DNA from: Chitinophaga dinghuensis
GTDB taxonomy: Bacteria > Bacteroidota > Bacteroidia > Chitinophagales > Chitinophagaceae
Direction of reading: 5' to 3'
Assembly: GCF_003259435.1 (NCBI RefSeq)
Contig: NZ_QLMA01000009.1
Coordinates: 129,313-193,312 of the forward strand
Length of the DNA stretch: 64,000 nt
Shown here: piece after piece, positions 27,483 to 35,644 of the stretch
How positions within the stretch are numbered: the stretch's first letter is position 1
Layout: each line of letters begins with the position of its first letter
The notes under the pieces: model-generated
The model's input: the letters and a program-made list of their open reading frames with translations, nothing else
Database searches by the model: none
What the model was told of the DNA's origin: nothing
Program-made: the position numbers and the translations under genes

Positions 27483-27560
27483 ATATAATCAGATCAGGGA
27501 TTAAGGAATAAAAATAGGTATTATTACTATATCCCTGCGTCATCCATTAGATTGTTTACC

Positions 27561-29522
27561 ATGAAGTTTGATACCCAGAACAGGCTCTGTATAGAAGGGC
27601 ATGAGTTTATACGCACCAGTCATTCGCCAGAAGGGCTGGTTCCCAAAGGAACCTATGATTCGCTGAAGCAGAGAAACAGAATAGAAGTACTGGACCGTGG
27701 CGGTAATGGACGCTCTGTATTAATCGTCTATGAAACGCTGCCGGATAATTACAAACAGCTTATCCTGGAAAAATATGGGAATCCCTATATCTATGTTGCC
27801 AAACAACCCCTTTTACAATTTATAAGAAAAGATATAAAAGCCGAGCGATTCTTCCTGGATTATCGCTATGATGAACATAAGTGTCTGCCAACGACCCACG
27901 TCTCCCAATATACACAAGCCGCTTCCTGGTTGAATATGCTGCTGGAAATGCGGAATAATAAGCGCCAGGTGAAAAAGCAACTGGGACTCACTATGGAAGA
28001 GTTTTGGAAAGTAGTACTGGAGATGGTGGTGGTTCAGAACATCGAATTGCCACATAGCTACAGGCGATTGACAGAGAAACTCCAAGCCTACCAGCAGGAA
28101 GGTTATGCAGCGCTTATCGACTGGCGTTTTGGGAACCAGAATAGTACTAAAGTGAAAGATAAACTGGCAGAAGCAGTATTATTTGAATTGATTTCACATC
28201 CGAATCAGCATGATGACAGCGTTATTGCTACTGCCTATAATCAATGGGCGCAGCAGCGCTCCTATCCTACTATCGGTGCGGGAACGGTGGGTAATTACAG
28301 GCGTAATAACGCGTATCAACTACAGTTGTTCAGAGAAGGGAATGCGGCCTGGTATAATCAGTACGGCCGTCAGACGAAACGTAATCGTCCGTCGGCGCCG
28401 TTGTTGCTGGTCGGCTCAGATGATAATGATATTGATCTCTATTTCCGGGATGAACAGTCGAATGCACAAGGTAGGCTGCAAGTGCAATACTATCACCGGT
28501 TTAAGGCTGTTATCATCAGCGATGCGTTCAACGATTATCCATTGGGGTATTGTTATGCTGATGGCATCAGTACTGAATTGGTGAAAATGGCTTATCTGGA
28601 TGCCATGCATCACATATACACGCTTACTGGCGCCTGGTATCTGCCGCATCAGTTGCAGACAGACAGATGGAATCTGAAAGCCTTATTACCGTTTTATCAA
28701 AGTGTTGATGCGGAATATTTTCCGGCCAGCGCGAAATCGCCCAGAGGAAAGTACATAGAACGATCTTTTGGAAAGCAGTGGCACCAGCATTTGCGTCGGT
28801 TTCAAAATTATGCCGGCAATAATATTACTTCTGATTTCAGGTTGAATCCGGATCATATGGCCAATGCCAAAACGCAATTTCCTCATAAGGAGGAAGGAAT
28901 TACTATCCTGGAGGCGTTTATAGACGGTTTAAGGCAGGAAAAGGACCCTGAAACGGGTATGAGCAGGCAGGAAGTATGGATGGCTGCATTTCAGGCCAGC
29001 GATATGTCTAAAGCGCGCTGTATATCTGAGGAACAAATGCTCCGCTTATTTGGCGTCAGACATGAATATACCAATACCATCACCAATGGCGGGATACGGT
29101 TGACGATTCAGGGAAAGCCTTATGAATACCAGATTCCGGACGAATTGTATCTGCAACATGTAGGAAAGAAGATACAGGTCATCTATGATCCGCTTGATTT
29201 CTCCCGCATATTGGTAACGGATGAGCATCAGTTGCGTTTTATCGCTTCCTCCTATGAAAAACTACCCGCAGCAAGAGCAGATTATCAAACCGGCGATCAG
29301 GAAAGGCTGTTTCGTTTGTTGCAGCAAAAGAAAGCCATGGTACAGCAGATTATGGATAAGAAGAAAGACAGAGCTGCGATACTGGCGGAACACCAGACAG
29401 ATGCCATGGGTTTATTACAGGCCCGTGTGATGATTAAAGAAACGAAGCAGGCAGCAGAAAGTATTGCCTTACATACCCCTGTTTTACCCCCGGAGAATTT
29501 TGATCCGCTTGATTTAATGTAG
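27561..29522 (+). CDS. Mu-type DDE transposase (MuA-like)
   Basis: 653 residues from ATG 27561 (MKFDTQNRLCIEGHEF). The N-terminal third is a DNA-binding region with HTH-like helices. The retroviral-integrase-type catalytic core has candidate residues D287 (in VGSDDNDIDLYF), D368 (LQTDRWNLKAL) and E400 (GKYIERSFGKQW), the expected DDE order and spacing, so the enzyme looks intact. A Mu C-terminal beta-barrel-like domain and a basic helical tail follow, as needed for contact with MuB. It is followed 24 bases later by the MuB-like gene. Confidence 0.9.
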   Translation: MKFDTQNRLCIEGHEFIRTSHSPEGLVPKGTYDSLKQRNRIEVLDRGGNGRSVLIVYETLPDNYKQLILEKYGNPYIYVAKQPLLQFIRKDIKAERFFLDYRYDEHKCLPTTHVSQYTQAASWLNMLLEMRNNKRQVKKQLGLTMEEFWKVVLEMVVVQNIELPHSYRRLTEKLQAYQQEGYAALIDWRFGNQNSTKVKDKLAEAVLFELISHPNQHDDSVIATAYNQWAQQRSYPTIGAGTVGNYRRNNAYQLQLFREGNAAWYNQYGRQTKRNRPSAPLLLVGSDDNDIDLYFRDEQSNAQGRLQVQYYHRFKAVIISDAFNDYPLGYCYADGISTELVKMAYLDAMHHIYTLTGAWYLPHQLQTDRWNLKALLPFYQSVDAEYFPASAKSPRGKYIERSFGKQWHQHLRRFQNYAGNNITSDFRLNPDHMANAKTQFPHKEEGITILEAFIDGLRQEKDPETGMSRQEVWMAAFQASDMSKARCISEEQMLRLFGVRHEYTNTITNGGIRLTIQGKPYEYQIPDELYLQHVGKKIQVIYDPLDFSRILVTDEHQLRFIASSYEKLPAARADYQTGDQERLFRLLQQKKAMVQQIMDKKKDRAAILAEHQTDAMGLLQARVMIKETKQAAESIALHTPVLPPENFDPLDLM

Positions 29523-29546
29523 TCTCACTAAATAATCAATATAAAT

Positions 29547-30239
29547 ATGAAACCTAAAAAGATTGCACCACAGCCGTGGGCGATGGCAGAAACTATTGTC
29601 TTTAATACGCTGGTGGCTTATTTCCGGGATGCTCAATATTACGGAAATGTGTTTGCTGTAACTGGTAATGCTGGTTGCGGGAAAACGTTTGCCGCCAAAT
29701 GGTTTGCCGGCGAGAATAAATCTGTTTATCACCTGGAGTGTGCAGAATACTGGAATCGGAAAACTTTCCTGGAAAAGTTGTTGCTGGCTATCGGAGAGCA
29801 GCAGCCTGGCGGCAATGTGGCGGAAATGATGGATGCCACTGTAGATGCATTGTTTCAACGGGAGACGCCGTTACTCATTATAGATGAAGCTGATAAGTTG
29901 AGCGATCAGGTATTGTACTTCTTTATATCCTTTTATAATCTGTTGAAGGGGCATTGTGGGATCATTTTAATGGCTACTCCGCATCTGGCGCAGCGTATAG
30001 AAAGAGGGCGGCGGCTGAAACGGAAGGGATATGCTGAAATATTCTCCAGGATAGGCCGGCGTTTCATTCCGCTCAGCGCTGTGAGTAAAAAAGAACTGGC
30101 GGCTATTTGTAATGCCAACAGTATATCCGACGAGGAAACTATCACTACAGTTTATCATGAATGCGAAGGCGATCTGCGAAGAGTGGAGCGGGAAATTCAC
30201 AAGAGAAGAAGGAAAAATTTACAACAGCAAAATAATTAA
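29547..30239 (+). CDS. MuB-like AAA ATPase
   Basis: 230 residues. Walker A is GNAGCGKT (about residues 39-46) and Walker B is LLIIDEADK (about 110). Size and place fit MuB/TniB/TnsC-type ATPases, which bind target DNA and activate the transposase. The C-terminal tail is strongly basic (HKRRRKN), suiting DNA binding. It ends 2 bases before the next gene. Confidence 0.88.
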   Translation: MKPKKIAPQPWAMAETIVFNTLVAYFRDAQYYGNVFAVTGNAGCGKTFAAKWFAGENKSVYHLECAEYWNRKTFLEKLLLAIGEQQPGGNVAEMMDATVDALFQRETPLLIIDEADKLSDQVLYFFISFYNLLKGHCGIILMATPHLAQRIERGRRLKRKGYAEIFSRIGRRFIPLSAVSKKELAAICNANSISDEETITTVYHECEGDLRRVEREIHKRRRKNLQQQNN

Positions 30240-30241
30240 TC

Positions 30242-30622
30242 ATGCGTAAAAAAATCATTTTTCCCTGTAGCCGATATCCTCGTCTTTCTGAAGAATTAAT
30301 GACGCGAATTTGTAGCGCACTTCAGTTGCGTATTGAAGTGTTAATTTCGGGCAGGAATTCTAAAGAGGTTGCCTGTGCCAGACAGGTCATTTGTCATCTG
30401 TTTTGTTCTTTTTCCGATCTTTCTTTTGGCCAGATTGGAACCCTTATTGGACGCAGCAGACCGGCTGTTTATTATAATAATTCGGAAGCCATCAAACACC
30501 TGCAAACAAAGGATCAGCTATTTGTAAATTATTGGCTGAAATCTATTCGCATTATCTTGAAAAGTATGGACGAATTACCACTGGAAATGTTCGAAAAGAA
30601 GCAGTATATTCGTTGTAAATAA
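30242..30622 (+). CDS. Stand-alone DnaA-domain-IV-like DNA-binding protein
   Basis: 126 residues. The middle section (SKEVACARQVICHLFCSF, then LSFGQIGTLIGRSRPAVYYN) follows the pattern of DnaA domain IV, in which an arginine helix precedes a helix-turn-helix that reads DnaA boxes. The ATPase domain is absent. It is tightly linked to the MuB-like gene. It may direct the transposition complex to origin-like sites, or act as a plain regulator; both are inference. Confidence 0.7.
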   Translation: MRKKIIFPCSRYPRLSEELMTRICSALQLRIEVLISGRNSKEVACARQVICHLFCSFSDLSFGQIGTLIGRSRPAVYYNNSEAIKHLQTKDQLFVNYWLKSIRIILKSMDELPLEMFEKKQYIRCK

Positions 30623-30811
30623 AGTGAAACATGAAATGCTTATAAATTGTAGCTGTTAATCCGTCAAAACTATATTTCTGACTACTAACTGTTAAACCCT
30701 TTTCCTTAACCAATAACCGGAAACCCTATTAACTCCTGAAGGACATTCAGTAGCTATACCTGGCGAGTTACAACAGCGGGAATGGTAGGTGCTGGTCAAT
30801 AACATGTAAAA

Positions 30812-31042
30812 ATGAAGAACGTGAATTATCAAAATGAAGGTCTGTTATTGTACATTCCAACACTTAGTCCGGAAAGCATGCATACCGGTCTGATGCAAGG
30901 CATCATTCAAACGGTGAAATACAGTCTTACCCATCCTGAAGACGTTCCAGATCAGGTGAAGCAGGCGAATATTTTTCTGTTGGACTTATTATCCAGTATG
31001 CTTCCGGAAGAGCAGCAAATTGAACAGCTTTACAAGTGCTGA
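30812..31042 (+). CDS. Small hypothetical protein of the early region
   Basis: 76 residues, soluble, acidic, no recognised motif (LLYIPTLSPESMHTGLMQGI). It follows a 189-base gap after the DnaA-like gene and is closed by a strong terminator at 31,065-31,097, so it is the last gene of the early transcript. Function unknown. Confidence 0.65.
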   Translation: MKNVNYQNEGLLLYIPTLSPESMHTGLMQGIIQTVKYSLTHPEDVPDQVKQANIFLLDLLSSMLPEEQQIEQLYKC

Positions 31043-31064
31043 GATTACCTCCGTCAACATCTTG

Positions 31065-31097
31065 ATGCTCCCCTTACGGGGAGCATTTTTTATTTTT
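31065..31097 (+). terminator. Terminator of the early region
   Basis: A 9-bp perfect stem (ATGCTCCCC at 31065-31073, complement at 31078-31086) with a TTAC loop, followed by TTTTTATTTTTG. Confidence 0.92.
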
Positions 31098-31102
31098 GCT
31101 AT

Positions 31103-31426
31103 GTGAAAGGAGTACAAACATTATTCTCGCAATTATTAACCGGGGAGGCTGAAGATACAGCCCGTCGTACCCCTGGGAGAAACCGTGAACTGATTGCCCG
31201 CAGGGATGAACGATTGGTATATCGTCATTATTATTATCTGCGTATCAGTAAAAAAAGATATGATGAAATTATTCAACTGCTCTCAGAAGAATTTGATTTA
31301 TCTGGTTACACGATCATAGAAAGATTACAGCTGGAAAATAATTTCCAGCTGCTCAAACAAATTACTGCACAACAACCAGGTCTGAACGAACTCCGCAAAC
31401 GTTATCCCTGGATGGTTTGGAAATAA
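31103..31426 (+). CDS. Small HTH-like protein, candidate regulator
   Basis: 107 residues from a GTG at 31103. A basic segment (RNRELIARRDERLVYRHYYY) is followed by KRYDEIIQLLSEEFDLSGYT, a pattern I associate with short helix-turn-helix proteins in Bacteroidota phages. Mu has its Mor and C activators between early and late genes, and this gene occupies a comparable place, just before the divergent late control region. The activator role is inference. Confidence 0.6.
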   Translation: MKGVQTLFSQLLTGEAEDTARRTPGRNRELIARRDERLVYRHYYYLRISKKRYDEIIQLLSEEFDLSGYTIIERLQLENNFQLLKQITAQQPGLNELRKRYPWMVWK

Positions 31427-31429
31427 TCT

Positions 31430-31903
31430 CTACATTTTGTTCACTACCGGTACGGGAGAAGGTACATTAATACTGGTTTTTTTAGTTACGGTATCCCGGA
31501 TAGTGAATTCGTATCTCACGACAGTTACACTATACTTGTTATTCCGTCCTTCTGTATTATTGCTTCTCCTGTGTAATCCGGAGGATGCTCCCACGCTGCT
31601 TCCCTGCAAACTTTGATGAACCTGTTGCTGAAGTTCATAATACTGCGCCACTGTGCCTACTTCCGGGTCAATACCAATGCGTACCTGGAGGAATCCATGT
31701 CCGATTTGAATATTGTTTGATAAATCTTCCCAGGTGAACTCTTTTAAATCCACGAGTACACAGGGCAACGTTATTTTTGGCCCCGTTGCCGGATCAAATT
31801 GCTCCAGTTGTCCGAAATCCTGTAAAACCGTGATCTGTGAAGGAATACCTTGTTTTATCTGATTGATCACATTACCGATAAAATCTCCAAATACACTGCT
31901 CAT
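31430..31903 (-). CDS. Tail terminator-like protein (Gp37-like), opposite strand
   Basis: 157 residues. The layout (N-terminal helix, then HGFLQVRIGIDPEVGTVAQY, a helix YELQQQVHQSLQG and NKYSVTVVRYEFTIRDT) suggests the alpha/beta fold of phage tail terminator or completion proteins. Except for the repressor, it is the only leftward gene of the element. It is convergent with the 107-residue gene (3-base gap) and divergent from the late operon. If correct, it would cap the tail where a head would join. Confidence 0.55.
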   Translation of the reverse strand: MSSVFGDFIGNVINQIKQGIPSQITVLQDFGQLEQFDPATGPKITLPCVLVDLKEFTWEDLSNNIQIGHGFLQVRIGIDPEVGTVAQYYELQQQVHQSLQGSSVGASSGLHRRSNNTEGRNNKYSVTVVRYEFTIRDTVTKKTSINVPSPVPVVNKM

Positions 31904-31980
31904 ATTTTTTACTGTTAGGTTTTAAAAATGATGTCTCTGCAAAATTGATGTATCGGGAGGTTTAATAAAATTCCTTCTGT

Positions 31981-32032
31981 TATGATACCTCACTAAATAA
32001 AGTATGATACTTTTTTAATTACAGTATGACGA
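31981..32032 (+). repeat. Three iterated sites at 22-bp spacing
   Basis: TATGATAC at 31,981, TATGATAC at 32,003 and TATGAC at 32,025 are in direct orientation with starts exactly 22 bp apart (two helix turns). They look like binding sites for one protein on one face of the DNA. Confidence 0.6.
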
Positions 32033-32147
32033 AAACCCCATTTGGCAAGGCATTCAGAAGCATGCATCTTTGTGATGTATTAACGGTAAAACATTGTACA
32101 CATACGAAAGTGAAACAGATCAGTTGTACATACAAACCGTGAGCCCG

Positions 32148-32185
32148 TCCGGATTCTTCCCCGTCCTGTAAGACGGGGAGCCGGA
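32148..32185 (+). promoter_or_regulatory. Nested hairpin in the late leader
   Basis: An inner 7-bp stem CCCCGTC (32159-32165)/GACGGGG (32172-32178) lies inside an outer TCCGG (32148-32152)/CCGGA (32181-32185) stem, 32 bases before the first late gene. No T tract follows, so it is more likely an RNA leader structure than a terminator. Confidence 0.45.
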
Positions 32186-32216
32186 ACCGGGAATCGTTAA
32201 CCCAGAATCAGTGCAG

Positions 32217-32447
32217 ATGAAAAAATTTATCGATGAAGCCAAAGAAAGGATGGCCTCCCCTACCCCGGGATTTTTCAAGAAAATAAAAATTGCCGGCAAG
32301 GTACTGATGGCCGGATCTGGCGCTATACTCGCTCCAGCGGTAGCGGATGTGCATATGCCGGGCGTATTGATGGAAATTGCTAAAGGTCTTTTCATAGCCG
32401 GATCTGTGATGGTAGCAGTAGCTGCGGTTGCCGTGGAAGGCGAATAA
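32217..32447 (+). CDS. Small membrane protein, holin candidate
   Basis: 76 residues from ATG 32217 (MKKFIDEAKERMASPTPGFF); a GTG lies 6 bases upstream. Two hydrophobic segments rich in alanine and glycine (VLMAGSGAILAPAVA and GLFIAGSVMVAVAAVAV) are separated by a short loop. It begins the lysis cassette ahead of a membrane-anchored protein and a CHAP hydrolase, which suits a holin. No family motif is certain. Confidence 0.6.
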   Translation: MKKFIDEAKERMASPTPGFFKKIKIAGKVLMAGSGAILAPAVADVHMPGVLMEIAKGLFIAGSVMVAVAAVAVEGE

Positions 32448-32460
32448 TAAATCCTATCCT

Positions 32461-33099
32461 GTGAAAAACGCAGCATTGTTTGTTAGCTCCATTTTAATTG
32501 TACTGTTATTATTCAGATCCTGTAAGCAACAAGCGCGGATTGCGCTGCTGGAAATGAATCTTACAGATACCCCCATAGTGAAACATTACCAGGATAAATC
32601 AGGATTACAACATACGGTGGCTCCTGTGATGCCAGTTGTAAAGGGTTATGCAGCAGTTAAACAAGTGATTAGTAAAACAGCGGTATCAGAAAAACAGGTA
32701 CAGTATATCACTGCTGCAAGTGTAATTACAAGAGATACTGTCTATATCAGTAAGGCTGTAAAAACCAATGATACGCTCCAGTTTGACTATGATGATAAAT
32801 GGATCAGTATTCATGGAAAATGGAACGACTCACTGATTCTTTCCTACGCTATGCGCGACAGTATTTGGTTTGTTAACTACTGGAAGAAGAAAGGACTCTT
32901 TCGCAGAGAGGAATTTATGGATGGTTTCAGTGCTAATCCCCATACCAGTATCAGCGGTCTTACTGCTATCAGTACCGGATCGCATCAACGAAAGCCTATG
33001 CGTATTTCTATCGGGCCATCTCTTGGCTATCACTATGCTGGTGGCAAGTTTTCATGGAGCGTAGGCGTAGGTATACAATACAATATTATAAGATTTTAA
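32461..33099 (+). CDS. Membrane-anchored lysis-region protein (DUF6808-like)
   Basis: 212 residues from a GTG at 32461 (VKNAALFVSSILIVLLLFRS). One N-terminal membrane helix precedes a periplasmic part that ends in a beta-rich segment (MRISIGPSLGYHYAGG; SVGVGIQYNIIRF). This layout matches proteins annotated DUF6808 in Bacteroidota phages. Its place between holin candidate and endolysin suggests a spanin-like role in breaching the outer membrane; inference. Confidence 0.6.
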   Translation: MKNAALFVSSILIVLLLFRSCKQQARIALLEMNLTDTPIVKHYQDKSGLQHTVAPVMPVVKGYAAVKQVISKTAVSEKQVQYITAASVITRDTVYISKAVKTNDTLQFDYDDKWISIHGKWNDSLILSYAMRDSIWFVNYWKKKGLFRREEFMDGFSANPHTSISGLTAISTGSHQRKPMRISIGPSLGYHYAGGKFSWSVGVGIQYNIIRF

Positions 33100-33100
33100 T

Positions 33101-33565
33101 ATGACACTCTCAGAAAAAGTATTAGCTGTTGCGCTTAGTCAGGAAGGTGTTGCAGAGCATCCTAAAGGCAGTAACAGTGGGCCGGAAGTGAATCAATACC
33201 TGAAAAGCGTTGGGCTTGGGCCCGGAGCTCCCTGGTGTATGGCTTTTGTGTACTGGTGTATGGAACAAGCCTGTAGTGCTATCGGCGTGAAGAATGGGCT
33301 TTTGAAAACCGGTGGCGTATTGCTGCAATGGCGTACTACTGGGCTGAAGAAAGTTACCAGTTATGGCGCAGTGAAGCCAGGGGCCATTTTCATCATGGAT
33401 TATGGTAACGGTTTCGGACATACGGGATTTGTGATCAAGGTAGAGAAAGACCTCATTCACACCGTAGAAGGAAATACCAACAGCGACGGTAGCAGAGAAG
33501 GATATGAAGTGGCTGTTAGGCGCAGAAAGTTGGCCACCATAAAAGGTTTTATCCTTCCTGATTAA
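33101..33565 (+). CDS. CHAP-domain peptidoglycan hydrolase (endolysin)
   Basis: 154 residues, a single CHAP/NlpC-P60-like domain without a signal peptide. The catalytic cysteine lies in GAPWCMAFVYWCMEQA, the histidine in GFGHTGFVIKV and the polar third residue in TVEGNTNSDGS. It should cleave peptidoglycan once the holin opens the membrane. It starts 1 base after the DUF6808-like stop and is followed after 49 bases directly by the tail sheath gene. Confidence 0.88.
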   Translation: MTLSEKVLAVALSQEGVAEHPKGSNSGPEVNQYLKSVGLGPGAPWCMAFVYWCMEQACSAIGVKNGLLKTGGVLLQWRTTGLKKVTSYGAVKPGAIFIMDYGNGFGHTGFVIKVEKDLIHTVEGNTNSDGSREGYEVAVRRRKLATIKGFILPD

Positions 33566-33614
33566 GATAGTTTTCAGATCAATTATTATATATCCATTTT
33601 ACAAATAATGAGAA

Positions 33615-34844
33615 ATGGCAAGACCTAAAGTAAATATCTCAACAACCAATGGAAATCTGGGTGGCTTAGCTCCCAGTGTAGACGGCGTGGCCGGTCTTAT
33701 TGTGGCTGTGGCGCAAGCGCCTGCAGCTGGTTACAATACTCCTGTACTTATCAGAAGTAAAAAGCAAGCCGCAGACGCGTTGTCGCAGCCCGCGAACGTA
33801 CAGGCATTACAGGCCATCCAGGCTGGTTTCTTTGCGGAAGCTCCGGAAGGTTCTAAACTCTACTGTTTGTTTGTTCCACAGACAATGAAGCTGGAAGAAA
33901 TGGCTGCTCCTGCAACTGCTGAGAAGCTGCTGAATTTCGCAGGTGGTACTATCAGTCTGCTGGCTGTGGCAAAATTCACGCCTACTGGCTATACGCCAGT
34001 TGTAACAGATGGAGTGGATCAGGATGTGGTAAAGGCGGCCGCTGCTTTGCAAACGCTTGCACAGAGCTGGTTTGACCTCCGTAAACCTTTCCGCGCTTTC
34101 GTGCAGGGATATGGCTTTACCAAAGCGGCAGACCTGAAAGATTATTCTGCTGAGAAAAAAGACAATGTAGGTATCGTTCTGGGTACTGTAGATGACAACA
34201 GTGTAACGGCGGTATTGCTGGCATTGGGTCGCGCTGCGAAAGTACCTGTGATGCGCAACATTGGCAGGGTGAAATCTGGTAGTCTCGCGATTGCAGATGC
34301 TGCGGTGGTAAAAATAGGTAGCAGCAATGCAGATGCTATGGAGAATGCAGAGCTGGAAACCATTTGGGAAAAACGTTACATCACTTTCGAAAGAAATGAA
34401 GCGGCGCCAGGTTATCTGTTCAATGACGATAACATGCTGGGTACTCCAACAAGTGATTTCTCCAGCTTGCGCAACGGTAGAACGATCGATAAAGCAGTAC
34501 GTATTGCTTATGAAGTTTACTACAACGAATTAAAAGACGATGTAGACGTAGACAAGGATGGTCGTTTGAGCGTGGCTGCTGAAGCTGCCCTGGAACTGGC
34601 GATTGAAGAGGCTATTAGCCGCAGAATGAATGGTGAAATCAGTCGCAATACAGATGGCTCTGCCGCTGTGGAAGCAATGGTGAACCCTGATCCGGAACAG
34701 TTTGCGGGACTTTACAGCGCTGCGGGCGTTGACAGTCCAAACCTGAACATCCTGTCATCCAATCACGTATACATCTTCGTTCGTATCAGACCTAAAGGTT
34801 GTGTGAAATACATTGATGTATATCTCGGATATACCACTGTTTAA
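33615..34844 (+). CDS. Contractile tail sheath protein (DUF2586-like)
   Basis: 409 residues. The start (LGGLAPSVDGVAGLIVAVAQ) and the C-terminal domain (HVYIFVRIRPKGCVKYIDVY) match the DUF2586 sheath family of Mu-like phages. Sheath subunits contract to drive the tube through an envelope. It is the first structural gene after the lysis cassette. No capsid, portal, protease or terminase gene separates it from the endolysin. Confidence 0.85.
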   Translation: MARPKVNISTTNGNLGGLAPSVDGVAGLIVAVAQAPAAGYNTPVLIRSKKQAADALSQPANVQALQAIQAGFFAEAPEGSKLYCLFVPQTMKLEEMAAPATAEKLLNFAGGTISLLAVAKFTPTGYTPVVTDGVDQDVVKAAAALQTLAQSWFDLRKPFRAFVQGYGFTKAADLKDYSAEKKDNVGIVLGTVDDNSVTAVLLALGRAAKVPVMRNIGRVKSGSLAIADAAVVKIGSSNADAMENAELETIWEKRYITFERNEAAPGYLFNDDNMLGTPTSDFSSLRNGRTIDKAVRIAYEVYYNELKDDVDVDKDGRLSVAAEAALELAIEEAISRRMNGEISRNTDGSAAVEAMVNPDPEQFAGLYSAAGVDSPNLNILSSNHVYIFVRIRPKGCVKYIDVYLGYTTV

Positions 34845-34879
34845 TTCTCCTTCTATCACAAAAAAAAATTAATAAGCAT

Positions 34880-35305
34880 ATGCCAATATTTAATTCAAGA
34901 GAGTTTGAATGGGCAGACGTAAAAGTGGTGTTGTTCGGTCGTGAGATCACCGGATTACGCGGACTCACGTACAAAAAATCTATTGAGAAAGAGCTGATCT
35001 ATGGTGCTGGAAGCAATCCCAGAGCTGTTCAACGCGGCAACAAGAAATGTGAAGGAACGCTCACGATTCTCAAAAGTGAATTTGACGAACTCAATACAGC
35101 TGCTTTAGCGGCGGGCTATGATGACATCGTAGACATTCCCGGCCACCTGATCAGCATCGTTTGCACCTTTTCCAACAATGATAAAATTCAGGTGAATAAG
35201 CTCACTCACGTTGAGTTTACTGACTATGAAGACGGTATGAAACAAGGCGATAAGTTCAAAGAAATTGCATTGCCATTCATCTGTCTGAATATCAACAAAG
35301 CCTAG
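34880..35305 (+). CDS. Tail tube protein
   Basis: 141 residues of mostly beta structure with the tube-protein pattern KVVLFGREITGLRGLTYKKS and FTDYEDGMKQGDKFKEIALP. It directly follows the sheath gene, as tube genes do. It would form the inner needle of the contractile tail. Confidence 0.85.
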   Translation: MPIFNSREFEWADVKVVLFGREITGLRGLTYKKSIEKELIYGAGSNPRAVQRGNKKCEGTLTILKSEFDELNTAALAAGYDDIVDIPGHLISIVCTFSNNDKIQVNKLTHVEFTDYEDGMKQGDKFKEIALPFICLNINKA

Positions 35306-35335
35306 TAAGGTATTGAACTCTTTAAAAAATAAACT

Positions 35336-35644
35336 ATGTCAAAACAACTGATCGGACAGGCTACAGCTGAACAAATTGAAGCCTGGAAAAATGAACACGG
35401 GAAAGTTTATTCCTACAAAGTGGAAGGTAAGGTGTGCTATATGCGTACTGTGACCCGCGATATCTACAGCCTTGCCGCTACCAAAGTATCCTCTAGTCCT
35501 GCAAAGTTCAATGAAACCATTATCAATGGTATCTGGCTGGGTGGCGATGAAAGTATCCGTAAGGAAGATCGCTATTACTTTGGTCTGAGCGACTTTGTTG
35601 AAGAGTTGATGAATAAAAAGAAGGGTGAACTGGGGGAGTGCTAG
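35336..35644 (+). CDS. Tail assembly chaperone, short product (G)
   Basis: 102 residues, located between tube and tape measure where the frameshifting chaperone pair lies in contractile-tail phages. It ends in KKKGELGEC. At its 3' end the run GGGGG (35632-35636) precedes a stop at 35642, and a second frame opens there (see 35629-35811). It would help fold and measure the tape protein. Confidence 0.78.
   Translation: MSKQLIGQATAEQIEAWKNEHGKVYSYKVEGKVCYMRTVTRDIYSLAATKVSSSPAKFNETIINGIWLGGDESIRKEDRYYFGLSDFVEELMNKKKGELGEC

Larger units (their letters stand above)
31904..32216. other. Divergent late control region
   Basis: 313 bases between the leftward tail-terminator-like gene and the rightward lysis and tail operon. 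It contains three TATGA(T/C) repeats at 22-bp spacing, two TTGTACA copies 30 bp apart (32,094-32,100 and 32,124-32,130) and a nested hairpin at 32,148-32,185. No TAnnTTTG promoter is obvious, consistent with an activator-dependent late promoter. Confidence 0.6.

Noticed and set aside
27561-30622. Tn7-like or Tn5053-like transposon core (TnsB/TnsC or TniA/TniB)
   Set aside because: The transposase and ATPase alone could fit, but there is no TnsA, TniQ or resolvase, and the genes lead into phage lysis and tail genes behind a Mu-like repressor, so a Mu-type origin is preferred.
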